The notes: generated by a model from the letters alone, not told the origin. Counted from the first letter of the stretch, positions 46,017 through 54,931 are shown. The stretch is 64,000 nucleotides of DNA from Adhaeribacter swui (GCF_014217805.1 NZ_CP055156.1:1-64000), one strand, 5' to 3'. Numbers and translations are program-made.

Positions 46017-47627
46017 TTATAACCGGCTATCCGAAGAAGGAACAAATTTAACTTTCAGGTCCGGCGTTTTCATATTTTTATCCAGCGGAAACATGGGGCG
46101 TTTGATGCGTTTGTATGTTAATCCTTCCAGGTTCTGATCTACACCGCCCGGTGTAAGGGCCATGATCCAAAAGGCCCGCATGTCGTACAGTTCGGGCACC
46201 AAATACCCTTGCTTTACCACCACAATATCCGTTTTTCTGGGATTGAGGTTTAAACTGGTAAATTGTTCTTCCCGGTGGTAGGCACTCCGTTTTTTAGTAA
46301 CAATCACCTGTACGCTACCCACCTGTATTACCACCGCATTCTGGTCTTTATCGATGCTTTTTACGGTTCCGGTGAGCCGCACCGGTGGGGCAAATCTAAA
46401 GTCTACGGTAGCGCCTGCTAAACCATCCACTTTACCGCCTACGCCCGCTTGCACCGCGCTGCTTACTACCTCTGGCCCCGGGATGGAAGCGTAAATTAAC
46501 AATGGGCCATTTTCTGTTTTAAATTCGGGTCGGGAAAGGATTTCTTTTAAAGTCCAGGTTACGTCGCCCGCGCCGCCTGCCGTAGGATTATCGCCGGAAT
46601 CGCTGATAAAGAAAGGACGTTTATTACTAGCAACGGCTTTGTTCAAAGCTTCGTGTAAAGAATCGGTGGGGGCTACAAAGGCAAACTGCGAGCGCACATT
46701 CCAGAAACTTTGGGCCAGCTTTTCGGCGGTTGTGGTTACTTTGGCTTTATTATCGCCAGTTACCATTACTACGCCGTGGTTACGGGGTTCGTCGGCCCAG
46801 GCGTACCCAATCCAGATAGCCGCGTCGATAACACCGGCTTGCGCCGTTGCGGGCACTAGGCTCGCGTATAAACTTTTGCCGGGCTCCACGCGAGTACTGG
46901 TTTTTTCTCCAGGCAACAAAATAGGTACCGGAATCCAGGCTTTATAGGTTGGTTTTCCTTGGCCGCTTTCCAGCCTGGTTAATAAATTATCAACGGCCCG
47001 TTTCTTGGTTTGGATGCGGTCTTCGTGCGGCGCCATCCGGAAGCAAGTTATTAAATCAGTATTTTGTGCCAACCGCCACGAAACATTACCGTGCAAATCC
47101 ATGGAAGTGGAGATAAGGGTTTTCTTGCCAATTACTTCCCGGATTCGCACAATAAAATCTCCTTCCGGATCATCCAGGCCCACAACGCTCATAGCGCCAT
47201 GAATATCTAAATAAAGGCCGTCGTAAGGGGCATTTTTCCGGAGCAAATCCAACGTTTGTTTCACTAAAGATTCGTAGGTTTCGCGGGTTACAGCTCCGCC
47301 CGGCGAGGCGTTGGCGACTAAAGTAGGAATCCAGGTGGCTCGGCTCCGATCCACAGAATCAGGCGCTAAAAACGGGTAATAAACATAAGTGTCTTCTCCT
47401 TGTCTGGTTCTAAAAGCATCTTCCCGGGTTAGGGCCGGCGAAAACGTGCTCGACTCGGTGCCAATACCCGCAATGGCAATGCGCGGGAGCGGCTTTTTTT
47501 GAAAATTCTTTACTTGTTTTTTACTTTTTAATCCGGGCGCCGGATGATTCTTACTATAAGAGGCAAAGCTGAACAAGGCGATTAAAACACAACAAACAGA
47601 TAAGGAAATTAGGCGTTTTACAAACAT
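46017..47627 (-). CDS. M81 family metallopeptidase (MlrC-like)
   Basis: A 536-residue exported protein. A signal peptide (1-22) precedes an MlrC/M81 domain beginning RIAIAGIGTESSTFSP at 49-64. Putative metal-binding residues are in LDIHGAM (Asp141, His143), MDLHGNVS (Asp177, His179) and APHEDRI (His201), and SGDNPTAGG lies in the C-terminal part. The family includes the microcystin-degrading MlrC, but most members are of unknown substrate and may act on peptides or amino-acid derivatives. Periplasmic localisation is suggested by the signal. ATG start. Single gene. Confidence 0.88.
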   Translation of the reverse strand: MFVKRLISLSVCCVLIALFSFASYSKNHPAPGLKSKKQVKNFQKKPLPRIAIAGIGTESSTFSPALTREDAFRTRQGEDTYVYYPFLAPDSVDRSRATWIPTLVANASPGGAVTRETYESLVKQTLDLLRKNAPYDGLYLDIHGAMSVVGLDDPEGDFIVRIREVIGKKTLISTSMDLHGNVSWRLAQNTDLITCFRMAPHEDRIQTKKRAVDNLLTRLESGQGKPTYKAWIPVPILLPGEKTSTRVEPGKSLYASLVPATAQAGVIDAAIWIGYAWADEPRNHGVVMVTGDNKAKVTTTAEKLAQSFWNVRSQFAFVAPTDSLHEALNKAVASNKRPFFISDSGDNPTAGGAGDVTWTLKEILSRPEFKTENGPLLIYASIPGPEVVSSAVQAGVGGKVDGLAGATVDFRFAPPVRLTGTVKSIDKDQNAVVIQVGSVQVIVTKKRSAYHREEQFTSLNLNPRKTDIVVVKQGYLVPELYDMRAFWIMALTPGGVDQNLEGLTYKRIKRPMFPLDKNMKTPDLKVKFVPSSDSRL

Positions 47628-48305
47628 AATTTTACTTTAAGGCACATTTTGTTAGTAATTTTTAAATGTAGCTAAATCGTTTAAATAACAAAGCCAATGT
47701 CCAAATTTTAGCAACATTATTTAGTAAAATGGCTACCAAATACGTGATGAATAAACTATTCCGAGTCAAAAATTATTCTCCTGGCATTAAAATTAAAGCA
47801 GACATAATGCAGATGATTCTGAAAAAACAAGCATAACATTACAGCAGCTAAAGCCATCAGCATGAAATTATATAACCAGAGCTCCTGTTTTTGGCACATC
47901 CAGCAGGATGATTAATCTAAAAATTTAAAAATCTTACCAGTTTGCAGTTATCATCTTGCAAACTGTTTAGTATTTGTAAAATCCAGATACAACATTCGCC
48001 TTTGGGGGTGTCTCCACCACCATAACGGGATAGCGCAATAAAATACTACTCCTAAAAGCTTCTGGTTCGTGCCTTTATTGATTACATTTTAGAATGCTAA
48101 ACAGCTTCTGGATTAAAAATAAACCCGGCCAATATTGCGAATAAACCAATCTGACAATTACTTTTATAACCTTTCTGAAAACTCCCAGGTAGTTGCCTTG
48201 TTTTGGCTCCACAACTGGACGGCTGTTTAGCGCGTAAACCAAAACAAGTTTATATTTAATAATCGTCCCAAACAATTCAGGAGCCTAGCTTGTTAAAAAA
48301 CCTTA
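47628..48305. other. long intergenic region with two inverted repeats
   Basis: About 680 bases. A 9-bp inverted repeat (CAGTTTGCA 47938-47946, TGCAAACTG 47957-47965, 10-base loop) and a 10-bp pair (CTTGTTTTGG 48197-48206, CCAAAACAAG 48239-48248) are seen; the latter encloses a small GTTTA/TAAAC hairpin, 57 bases before the pterin synthase gene. A 35-codon frame at 47729-47836 and a 66-codon minus-strand frame at 48075-48275 do not look coding. Confidence 0.5.
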
Positions 48306-48713
48306 ATGAAAGTAACTGTTTGCCGCAAAGAACATTTTAATGCCGCGCACCGGCTGCACAATCCGGCCTGGAGCCCCGAGATGAACCAAAAAGTATTTGG
48401 CAAGTGTAATAATCCCAACTACCACGGGCATAACTATAACCTTACCGTAAAATTAACCGGCACCGTTAACCCCGAAACCGGTTACGTGTACGACATGAAA
48501 ATTCTCAGCGACCTGATTCAAACGGAAATTATAGCTAAATTCGACCACCAAAATCTAAACCTTGACACGGAAGAATTTAAAAATTTGAATCCAACCGCCG
48601 AAAATATTGCCATTGTAATCTGGAACCGCCTGCGCGATAAAATTTCGGCGGCCTACGAACTTTCCGTTATGCTTTCTGAAACGGACCGCAATTTTGTAGA
48701 ATACCATGGATAA
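48306..48713 (+). CDS. 6-pyruvoyl-/6-carboxy-tetrahydropterin synthase family protein
   Basis: A 135-residue pterin enzyme. The zinc ligands are His15 (FNAAHRL), His40 and His42 (HGHNY), with catalytic Cys34. The spacing Cys-x5-His-Gly-His (CNNPNYHGH) is that of eukaryote-type 6-pyruvoyl-tetrahydropterin synthase (PTPS-II) and not the Cys-x3-HGH of QueD. It would convert the folE product 7,8-dihydroneopterin triphosphate to 6-pyruvoyl-tetrahydropterin. Its stop overlaps the folE start by 8 bases, so the two enzymes are translationally coupled. A QueD (7-deazaguanine) role cannot be excluded, as automatic annotation often says. Confidence 0.88.
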   Translation: MKVTVCRKEHFNAAHRLHNPAWSPEMNQKVFGKCNNPNYHGHNYNLTVKLTGTVNPETGYVYDMKILSDLIQTEIIAKFDHQNLNLDTEEFKNLNPTAENIAIVIWNRLRDKISAAYELSVMLSETDRNFVEYHG

Positions 48714-49386
48714 ACCCCATACCACTAATATACCTACTGATTTGGAAAACGAAGAAACTGACCCAATCGCTCCTAATATATCCATCGAAACGCCGCTCCG
48801 GCCCGATGCTTTTGCCTTAAGTGATGCCGATAAAATTGAACGGATTACGTTTTATTTTCGCGAAATTATGCACACGCTCGGCTTAGATTTAACCGACGAT
48901 AGTTTGCAAGGCACCCCGCACCGGGTAGCCAAAATGTACGTAAACGAAGTATTCCGGGGCCTGAACCCGGAAAATAAACCCCAAGCCAAACTATTCGAGA
49001 ACCGCTACGCCTACAATCAAATGCTGGTAGAGCGCGACATTACCATTTACTCGTACTGCGAGCACCATTTTGTACCCATTATTGGCAAAGCCCACGTAGC
49101 CTATATTCCCGAAAACAACGTGGTGGGATTATCTAAGTTAAACCGCATTGTGCAGTATTTCGCTAAGCGGCCGCAAGTACAAGAACGCTTAACCATGCAA
49201 ATCGCCGATGAATTAAAAAATGTGCTGCATACCCAAAACGTAGCCGTTTACATTGAGGCCGATCATTTATGCGTGATGAGCCGGGGCGTAAACGATGTGG
49301 GTAGCAGCACCATTACCACGGAGTTCTCCGGATTGTTTCGGGAAGATAAATACCGGCACGAGTTTTTACAGTACATCCGGAAGTAA
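48706..49386 (+). CDS. folE: GTP cyclohydrolase I
   Basis: A 226-residue enzyme making 7,8-dihydroneopterin triphosphate from GTP, first step of folate and pterin synthesis. Zinc ligands Cys118 and His121 (SYCEHHFVP) and Cys189 (DHLCVMSRG), the GLSKLNRIVQYFAKRPQ motif at 141-157, and the normal C-terminal arm are all present. The first 40 residues are a non-conserved acidic extension. It overlaps the preceding pterin synthase by 8 bases. Supplies both folate (with folK at 19377) and any tetrahydropterin cofactor. Confidence 0.96.
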   Translation: MDKPHTTNIPTDLENEETDPIAPNISIETPLRPDAFALSDADKIERITFYFREIMHTLGLDLTDDSLQGTPHRVAKMYVNEVFRGLNPENKPQAKLFENRYAYNQMLVERDITIYSYCEHHFVPIIGKAHVAYIPENNVVGLSKLNRIVQYFAKRPQVQERLTMQIADELKNVLHTQNVAVYIEADHLCVMSRGVNDVGSSTITTEFSGLFREDKYRHEFLQYIRK

Positions 49387-49534
49387 TTAAAATATTTTAT
49401 TAATAATATATATAAAATTACAAATAATTTCATACTTTTAAAGCCATTGCCCTTTATCGCTCGTATATGCCTCTTATTGCGTTGTTTCTTTTTAAAATAT
49501 CCAGTTGTTAGCTAATGCAACAGAAACAAATTAA

Positions 49535-50452
49535 ATGGCAGGTAAAATATTAATCACCGGTGGTACGGGGCTGATTGGCACCCGGCTCTCCGAAATGCTC
49601 ATCGATCTGGGCTACGAAGTAGCGCATTTAAGCCGGAATGGCGTCAAACACTCTCGCTATCAGACTTTTAAATGGGATATCGCTAAAAATTACATCGAAG
49701 AAAAAGCCCTTACTTATACCGATTACATTATTAACCTGGCCGGTGCCGGTGTAGCCGACGAAAAATGGACCGAGAAACGCAAGCAGGAAATACGCGATAG
49801 CCGGGTAAACGGTACCAATCTTTTAATCAACCAGCTTCAAAAAACGTCGCACCACGTTAAAGGATTTATTTCAGCTTCGGCGGTGGGCATTTATGGCAAC
49901 AGCGGCGAACGCCTGGTAGCCGAGGAAAGCAGTTACGCCGAAAACGATTTTCTGGCTAACGTGTGCCGCGAATGGGAAGCGGCGGCCAATCAGGCTAATA
50001 ATTTAGGTATTCGCACGGCTATTTTCCGGATTGGCATTGTGCTGAGTAAAGAAGGCGGCGCTCTACCCCAATTAGCTAAACCGATTAAGCTTTTGGTGGG
50101 TGCTCCATTAGGCTCAGGGCAACAATACATTTCCTGGATTCATCTGGACGATATGTGCCGCTTACTTATCGCGGCTCTCGAAGATCATCAGTTTCAGGGG
50201 GTATACAACGCCGTAGCCCCACACCCGGTTACCAACGAAGAATTTACCCAAAAACTAGCCGAAGTATTACACAAACCACTTACTGGTTTAAAAGTACCCG
50301 CCTTTGGTTTAAAACTGGTACTCGGTGAAATGAGCGAAACTGTACTGGGCGGCACCCGGGTTAGCGCCAACAGAGTGCTCCAAACTGGTTTTACCTACGA
50401 GTACAATTACCTCGAAGAAGCCTTGGAATCGTTTTACGCGAAAGAAGTTTAA
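49535..50452 (+). CDS. TIGR01777 family SDR-type protein (YfcH-like)
   Basis: A 305-residue epimerase-like protein with the NAD-binding GGTGLIGTRLSEML at 9-22, the signature block AGVADEKWTEKRKQEI near 72-87, SASAVGIYG near 113-121, and C-terminal FGLKLVLGEMSETVLGGTRV. These define TIGR01777 (YfcH, EMBL 'nucleoside-diphosphate sugar epimerase'-like). The reaction is unknown. It follows folE by about 150 AT-rich bases, and the gene may have its own promoter. Cytoplasmic. ATG start. Confidence 0.9.
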   Translation: MAGKILITGGTGLIGTRLSEMLIDLGYEVAHLSRNGVKHSRYQTFKWDIAKNYIEEKALTYTDYIINLAGAGVADEKWTEKRKQEIRDSRVNGTNLLINQLQKTSHHVKGFISASAVGIYGNSGERLVAEESSYAENDFLANVCREWEAAANQANNLGIRTAIFRIGIVLSKEGGALPQLAKPIKLLVGAPLGSGQQYISWIHLDDMCRLLIAALEDHQFQGVYNAVAPHPVTNEEFTQKLAEVLHKPLTGLKVPAFGLKLVLGEMSETVLGGTRVSANRVLQTGFTYEYNYLEEALESFYAKEV

Positions 50453-50613
50453 CACAAACCAGGAGGAATCTGGGGCAGCAACTAACACCTAAAACATGTA
50501 AAATTTGGCCTAACCTTTTACTTTCTGTTTACACGACTTTTTTATTTTTTAAAATTTTCCGCAAGTTTTGCGGCCAGGAAACGATTATTTTAAAAAACAT
50601 CGTTAGCCCGTTT

Positions 50614-51075
50614 ATGTACACCCGCGAACAAGCCTCTCAACTCCGGCAAGCTTTCTGGACTACTTTTGGCCAATACATGACGCCCGTGCTGTCGGCCGAA
50701 GGATTAAAGGCCAACTGGATTAACTACAATACCGGATTTAAAAACCTTTACTTCCGGATGAAAGCCGATAAAAAAACAGCTTCTATTGGCATAGAAATAA
50801 CTCATGCGGATCTGGAAATTCAAGAGTTTTTCATGGAACAATTTATGGCTTTGAAAAACTTATTGCACGACACGGTAGGCGAAGAATGGGTTTGGAACTC
50901 GCACGTACCCGACGAAAATGACCGGCTTATTTCCCGGATTTACAAAGAAATTAGCCCGGTTAACGTATTTAATCGCGATGACTGGCCCACCCTGATTTCC
51001 TTTTTTAAACCCCGTATTATTGCCCTGGATGCTTTTTGGAGCGATGCCCAGTATTCTTTTGAAGAGCTTCGGTAA
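50614..51075 (+). CDS. DUF4268 domain-containing protein
   Basis: A 153-residue soluble protein matching the DUF4268 family: N-terminal ASQLRQAFWTTFGQYMTPV (about 7-25), then a predicted 'KNLYFRMKADKKTASIGIEITHAD' strand region and 'EEWVW' block in the middle. Some DUF4268 proteins carry a PD-(D/E)XK-like core, but I do not see a convincing active site here. Function unknown. ATG start at 50614. It is followed by a 460-base intergenic region with hairpins. Confidence 0.78.
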   Translation: MYTREQASQLRQAFWTTFGQYMTPVLSAEGLKANWINYNTGFKNLYFRMKADKKTASIGIEITHADLEIQEFFMEQFMALKNLLHDTVGEEWVWNSHVPDENDRLISRIYKEISPVNVFNRDDWPTLISFFKPRIIALDAFWSDAQYSFEELR

Positions 51076-51537
51076 GACCTGGCCGCAACAATGCTGCCAG
51101 CCTTTTAATTGTTAGTGCTAATATTTTTAAATTTTTGATCTATTTGGTACAAACATTAATCATACGCTGTTATAACTGGCGCACCTACACTAGCGCAAGT
51201 GTTAATCGTAACGTCACTGGCGTTAAACAGACCAAAGCCAGTCTCCCGACTGGCGAATAGCAATACTTCAACACGTCAGCCGGAAGATTACTATTTGTCT
51301 CTTTAACCAAATCTCGCTACGCTAAGAATAGCGCTAGTGCCGAAATGCTGACTGGAACTAAAAGCCTTTAAATAAGGCCATGCTACTTCCGCACCACCAC
51401 CTAATATTTATTTTTTAAATTTTATCAATCCTACGGGCAATTAATTATCTTGTAACCTGGATAAACTACGGCTGCTAGGTCTTTTGCCGCTTGCCGCAGT
51501 TTGCTCTTACTTAAACCAAGCTCTAATTTAAAAATTC
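51076..51537. other. intergenic region with stem-loops and repeat-like fragments
   Basis: About 460 bases. There is a 7-bp stem GCCAGTC/GACTGGC (51237-51243, 51248-51254) with TCCC loop; AT cores lie near 51121 and 51410; a stretch 51181-51205 resembles the 'gacgctagcgtgaataag' seen at 33826-33843. No open frame with coding character. Confidence 0.5.
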
Positions 51538-53076
51538 ATGAAGAAAGTTTATTCTGCTTTTACCTGGCTAACAATTATCTGCGCCGGTTTATTGCTTGGT
51601 TTGACTAAACCGGTACAAGCGCAAAAATTGGGAGTTTTTGAAAAAAACACCGATGTGGGCACGGTTAAGCAAGCCGGTACCGCTACTTTTAACGCCAGCA
51701 CCGGGCAATACCAGCTCAGCGGCTCGGGCACCAACATCTGGGGCGACCACGACGAGTTTCAGTTTATGTGGAAGCGGCTGAAAGGGGATTTTATTTTGTA
51801 CTCGCGGGGTAACTTATTGGGCAAAGGCGTGGATCCGCACCGTAAAATCGGCTGGATGGTGCGCAGCAGTTTAGATTCTAAATCGGCGAACGTAAACACG
51901 TCTATTCACGGCGATGGCCTGACGGCTTTGCAGTTCCGGCGCAGTACCGGGGCCGCTACCGAAGAAGTACGCTCCACGGTTACGGCGCCGGATGTATTTC
52001 AACTGGAAAGACGCGGCAATAAGTATATCATGAAAGCGGCCCGTTTTGGGGAGCCGTTTGTTGTTTCCGAAATTACCGACGTAAACTTAGGCGATGAAGT
52101 GTACGTGGGTTTATTTATCTGCTCCCACAACCCCGACGTTACCGAAAAAGCTACGTTCCAGGATGTGCGCATTAGTATTCCGGCCCGCGAAAACTTTGTT
52201 CCTTATAAAGATTATATTGGCAGCCGCATCGAGTTAATGGATGTGACTACCGGTAGCCGCCAGGTAGTGTATACATCACCTAAATCGTTACAAGCCCCCA
52301 ACTGGACGCCCGACGGTAAAAAGCTGATTTACAACGCCGAAGGCTTAATGTATACTTTCGACCTCGCCAAAAAAACGCCGCAGGTTTTAAACACGGATTA
52401 TGTAAAGAAAAATAACAACGACCACGTACTTTCTTTTGACGGTAAAATGCTAGGCTTAAGCAGTTCCAGCGGCGACCCCAAGTATGGTTCGCTGGTGTAT
52501 ACCGTACCCATAACCGGCGGCAAACCGAAGCAAATCACCCCCACGGGCCCCTCCTACCTGCACGGCTGGTCGCCGGATGGTAAATCGCTGTTGTTTACCG
52601 GTGAGCGCAACAAAGAATTTGATATTTACAAAGTACCCGCCGCGGGCGGCCCGGAAGTACGTTTAACCACAGCCCAGGGCCTGGATGATGGTTCGGAATA
52701 TACGCCCGATGGCAAATGGATTTACTTTAACTCCAACCGCACTGGCACCATGCAAATCTGGCGGATGCGCCCGGATGGCAGCCAGCAGGAAGCCGTAACC
52801 ACCGGCGATTACAACGATTGGTTTCCGCATGTATCGCCAGACGGTAAATGGATTGTAATGCTATCATTTGATAAAAAAGAAGTAAAATCCAATGATCATC
52901 CGTTTTACAAGCACGTGTATTTGCGCCTGATGCCGATTGCCGGTGGTCAGCCCAAAGTAATTGCTTACTTGTACGGCGGACAAGGCTCGATTAACACGCC
53001 TTCCTGGTCGCCGGACAGCAAACGCATTGCCTTTATCAGCAATACCGATATGAGCGCTGGCGCCGAAGCAAAATAA
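51538..53076 (+). CDS. secreted PD40/TolB-like beta-propeller protein
   Basis: A 512-residue exported protein: a signal peptide (1-28, cleavage VQA-Q), then a DUF1349-like lectin-type beta domain (about 35-220, FNASTGQYQLSGSG...), then WD40-like PD40 repeats from about 225 to the end (APNWTPDGKKLIYNAEG, LHGWSPDGKSLLFTGE, YTPDGKWIYFNSNRTGT, HVSPDGKWIVM, SWSPDSKRIAFISN). The repeats form a TolB-type propeller for binding peptides or sugars. Related proteins occur in Bacteroidota polysaccharide-use loci; the adjacent DUF1080 gene (100 bases downstream, same strand) supports a carbohydrate-linked role, as inference. Confidence 0.85.
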   Translation: MKKVYSAFTWLTIICAGLLLGLTKPVQAQKLGVFEKNTDVGTVKQAGTATFNASTGQYQLSGSGTNIWGDHDEFQFMWKRLKGDFILYSRGNLLGKGVDPHRKIGWMVRSSLDSKSANVNTSIHGDGLTALQFRRSTGAATEEVRSTVTAPDVFQLERRGNKYIMKAARFGEPFVVSEITDVNLGDEVYVGLFICSHNPDVTEKATFQDVRISIPARENFVPYKDYIGSRIELMDVTTGSRQVVYTSPKSLQAPNWTPDGKKLIYNAEGLMYTFDLAKKTPQVLNTDYVKKNNNDHVLSFDGKMLGLSSSSGDPKYGSLVYTVPITGGKPKQITPTGPSYLHGWSPDGKSLLFTGERNKEFDIYKVPAAGGPEVRLTTAQGLDDGSEYTPDGKWIYFNSNRTGTMQIWRMRPDGSQQEAVTTGDYNDWFPHVSPDGKWIVMLSFDKKEVKSNDHPFYKHVYLRLMPIAGGQPKVIAYLYGGQGSINTPSWSPDSKRIAFISNTDMSAGAEAK

Positions 53077-53079
53077 ATT

Positions 53080-53087
53080 TACCTTTG
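53080..53087 (+). promoter_or_regulatory. -7 promoter box before the DUF1080 gene
   Basis: TACCTTTG matches TAnnTTTG just after the stop of the propeller gene, 89 bases before the DUF1080 ATG; suggests a separate promoter. Confidence 0.45.
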
Positions 53088-53175
53088 CATTGTTTGGAAT
53101 TGCCTCAAAATTTAAATTTTTAAAAATTTTGTTCGCAGCTTCGAGATAAATTTAAAACCTGTTTCTTCCCCCAAC

Positions 53176-54045
53176 ATGATTAAAACTTCGCGTCTAACAT
53201 TCTCTTTTCTATTGCTGTTTAGCTTTATTTTTCATTCGGCTTTGGCGCAAAAAAAGCCGAAGGCCAATGCAGAAAAATGGATTTCGTTGTATAACGGCAA
53301 AGATTTAACCGGTTGGGACATCAAAATTGCCGGCCACGCGCTGAATGATAATTACAAAAATACCTTCCGGGCCGAAGGCGATATGATCCGGGTATCGTAC
53401 GACGAGTACCAGAACTTTGATGGCAAATATGGGCACATGTATTACAAAACGCCTTATTCGCACTATATTTTAAAATTTGAGTACCGCTTTTTAGGCAACC
53501 AGGTACCCGGCGGCGAAGAATGGAACGTGCGCAACAGCGGCATTATGTACCACTCGCAATCGGCTAAGAGTTTAACCATGAACCAGGAATTTCCGGTTTC
53601 GTTGGAAGTACAATTACTCGGGGGTTTAGGTACCGGCCAACGGCACACGGGCAATTTATGTACGCCAGGCACGCAAATGCACGACATGCAGGGCAAACTG
53701 GTGTCGGCTCATTGCATCGATTCTAATTCCAAAACTTACAACGGCGACCAGTGGGTAAAAGCCGAAATTCAGGTGTACGGCGACTCGCTAATCCGGCACA
53801 TTATTGAAGGCGATACTGTGTTTACTTACCAAAAACCCGAAATTGGCGAAGTGTACTGGAAGCAAGGCAAAGAAGATGCGTACAGCAAAATCTGGAAAGC
53901 GCAGGATGGCGCTCCGTTAAAAAGCGGCTACATTGCCCTGCAAGCCGAAAGCCACGCCATTGATTTCCGGAATTTACAATTATTGAACTTAAAAACGCAA
54001 ATGCCTCCTAAGCCTCGCAAAGCCAAAGCGGCCCCTAAGTCTTAA
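53176..54045 (+). CDS. secreted DUF1080 (3-keto-disaccharide hydrolase-like) protein
   Basis: A 289-residue exported protein with a signal peptide (1-24) and the DUF1080 concanavalin-like fold: 'WISLYNGKDLTGWD' at about 35-48, 'HYILKFEYRF' and 'NSGIMYHSQS' mid-domain, 'VEVQLLGG', and 'GYIALQAESHAIDFRNLQLL' near the C terminus. The family was recently named 3-keto-disaccharide hydrolase; other members only bind glycans. The C-terminal tail is Lys/Pro-rich. It lies directly after the PD40 propeller gene in the same direction. Confidence 0.88.
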   Translation: MIKTSRLTFSFLLLFSFIFHSALAQKKPKANAEKWISLYNGKDLTGWDIKIAGHALNDNYKNTFRAEGDMIRVSYDEYQNFDGKYGHMYYKTPYSHYILKFEYRFLGNQVPGGEEWNVRNSGIMYHSQSAKSLTMNQEFPVSLEVQLLGGLGTGQRHTGNLCTPGTQMHDMQGKLVSAHCIDSNSKTYNGDQWVKAEIQVYGDSLIRHIIEGDTVFTYQKPEIGEVYWKQGKEDAYSKIWKAQDGAPLKSGYIALQAESHAIDFRNLQLLNLKTQMPPKPRKAKAAPKS

Positions 54046-54100
54046 GCCCTGCAATGCGCATTTTTTAAATTTCTGTAAATCTATTAACCTAAGCGATAAA

Positions 54101-54138
54101 CGTCGTGCTTGGGGGTGATATCATCCCCAGCCACGATG
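54101..54138. repeat. 38-bp near-perfect palindrome
   Basis: Arms 54101-54119 (CGTCGTGCTTGGGGGTGAT) and 54120-54138 (ATCATCCCCAGCCACGATG) are complementary at 16 Watson-Crick and 2-3 wobble or mismatch positions, with no spacer. No T-tract follows. Lies 56 bases past the DUF1080 stop and 155 before the OmpH-like gene. Confidence 0.8.
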
Positions 54139-54292
54139 CATTCCCGAATACTTTTGGGCAATCCTGCTTAACTTGCATTTTTCCTTTAACCGCGAAACTC
54201 CTAAATTTTGACCCATTCCTTTTAGGAAATCGGTAATAATTAATGCTATTTCGTACTGCAATTTTTATTCTTTATAACTGTATTTATCTCTA

Positions 54293-54931
54293 ATGAAAAA
54301 ATCTATTTATCTGTTGGTAGTAAGCGGCGTTTTGGTAATGTCGGGATGTCAGCAAAATGCCAAAGTAAAAGAAAACAGCCCCGCTACCACCCCAGCCGTA
54401 ACAGATAAGCCCGCCGTTAATTTATCTTCTTCGGATTCTTCTACCCTGGAAACGCAAGGCAGTACCGCCACCGCCGCTACTGGTACCGGCCAGAAATTTG
54501 GCTACATCAACTCTGCCGATTTGTTAAAACAAATGCCCGAAACTAAAAAAGCCGAAGCAAGTTTGCAGGCTTTTGTAAATGGTTTAGAAAAACAATTTGG
54601 CGGTTTACAAACCAGCTACCAAAAACAGATTACCGATTTTCAGGCTCAGGAAAAAACCATGGTGGATGCCGTGAAACAAACCAAAATTAAAGCTATCCAG
54701 GACCTGGAACAGCAAATGCAGCAATCGCAGGCGTCGGGACAGCAAAAAGTAGCCGCCAAACGCGAAGAGTTATTTAAGCCTATTCTGGATAAAGCCGAAA
54801 AAGCAGTAAAAGACGTGGGTAAAGAAAACGGCTACGATTACGTTTTTGATGCCAGCACCGGCTCGTTTATTTACGCCAAAGACAGCCACGACATTATGCC
54901 TTTGGTAAAAGCGAAGTTAGGAATTAAGTAA
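54293..54931 (+). CDS. OmpH/Skp-like outer-membrane-associated lipoprotein
   Basis: A 212-residue lipoprotein (lipobox VMSGC, Cys19) with a Thr/Ser/Ala-rich spacer to about 65 and then an OmpH/Skp-like domain: 'FGYINSADLLKQMPETKKAEASL' strand-helix start followed by about 90 residues of amphipathic coiled coil (LEQQMQQSQASGQQKVAAKREELF) and the closing 'YDYVFDASTGSFIYA' strands. Skp is a periplasmic chaperone for outer-membrane proteins; this lipidated form is probably membrane-tethered. ATG start. The small protein gene at 55024 follows after 92 bases. Confidence 0.85.
   Translation: MKKSIYLLVVSGVLVMSGCQQNAKVKENSPATTPAVTDKPAVNLSSSDSSTLETQGSTATAATGTGQKFGYINSADLLKQMPETKKAEASLQAFVNGLEKQFGGLQTSYQKQITDFQAQEKTMVDAVKQTKIKAIQDLEQQMQQSQASGQQKVAAKREELFKPILDKAEKAVKDVGKENGYDYVFDASTGSFIYAKDSHDIMPLVKAKLGIK

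Noticed and set aside
47729-47836. 35-codon open frame in the gap before the pterin synthase gene (begins MATKYVMNKLF)
   Set aside because: No promoter box, no recognisable similarity and the composition is that of the surrounding spacer; could at most be a gene relic.
48075-48275. 66-codon minus-strand open frame
   Set aside because: Covers the inverted repeat at 48197-48248, lacks signal or domain features, and its codons do not look like those of neighbouring genes.
48268-48305. Possible preQ1-I riboswitch before the pterin synthase
   Set aside because: Only a 4-bp stem with a G-T pair can be drawn and the tail does not pair with the loop as required; reported only as a weak structured leader.
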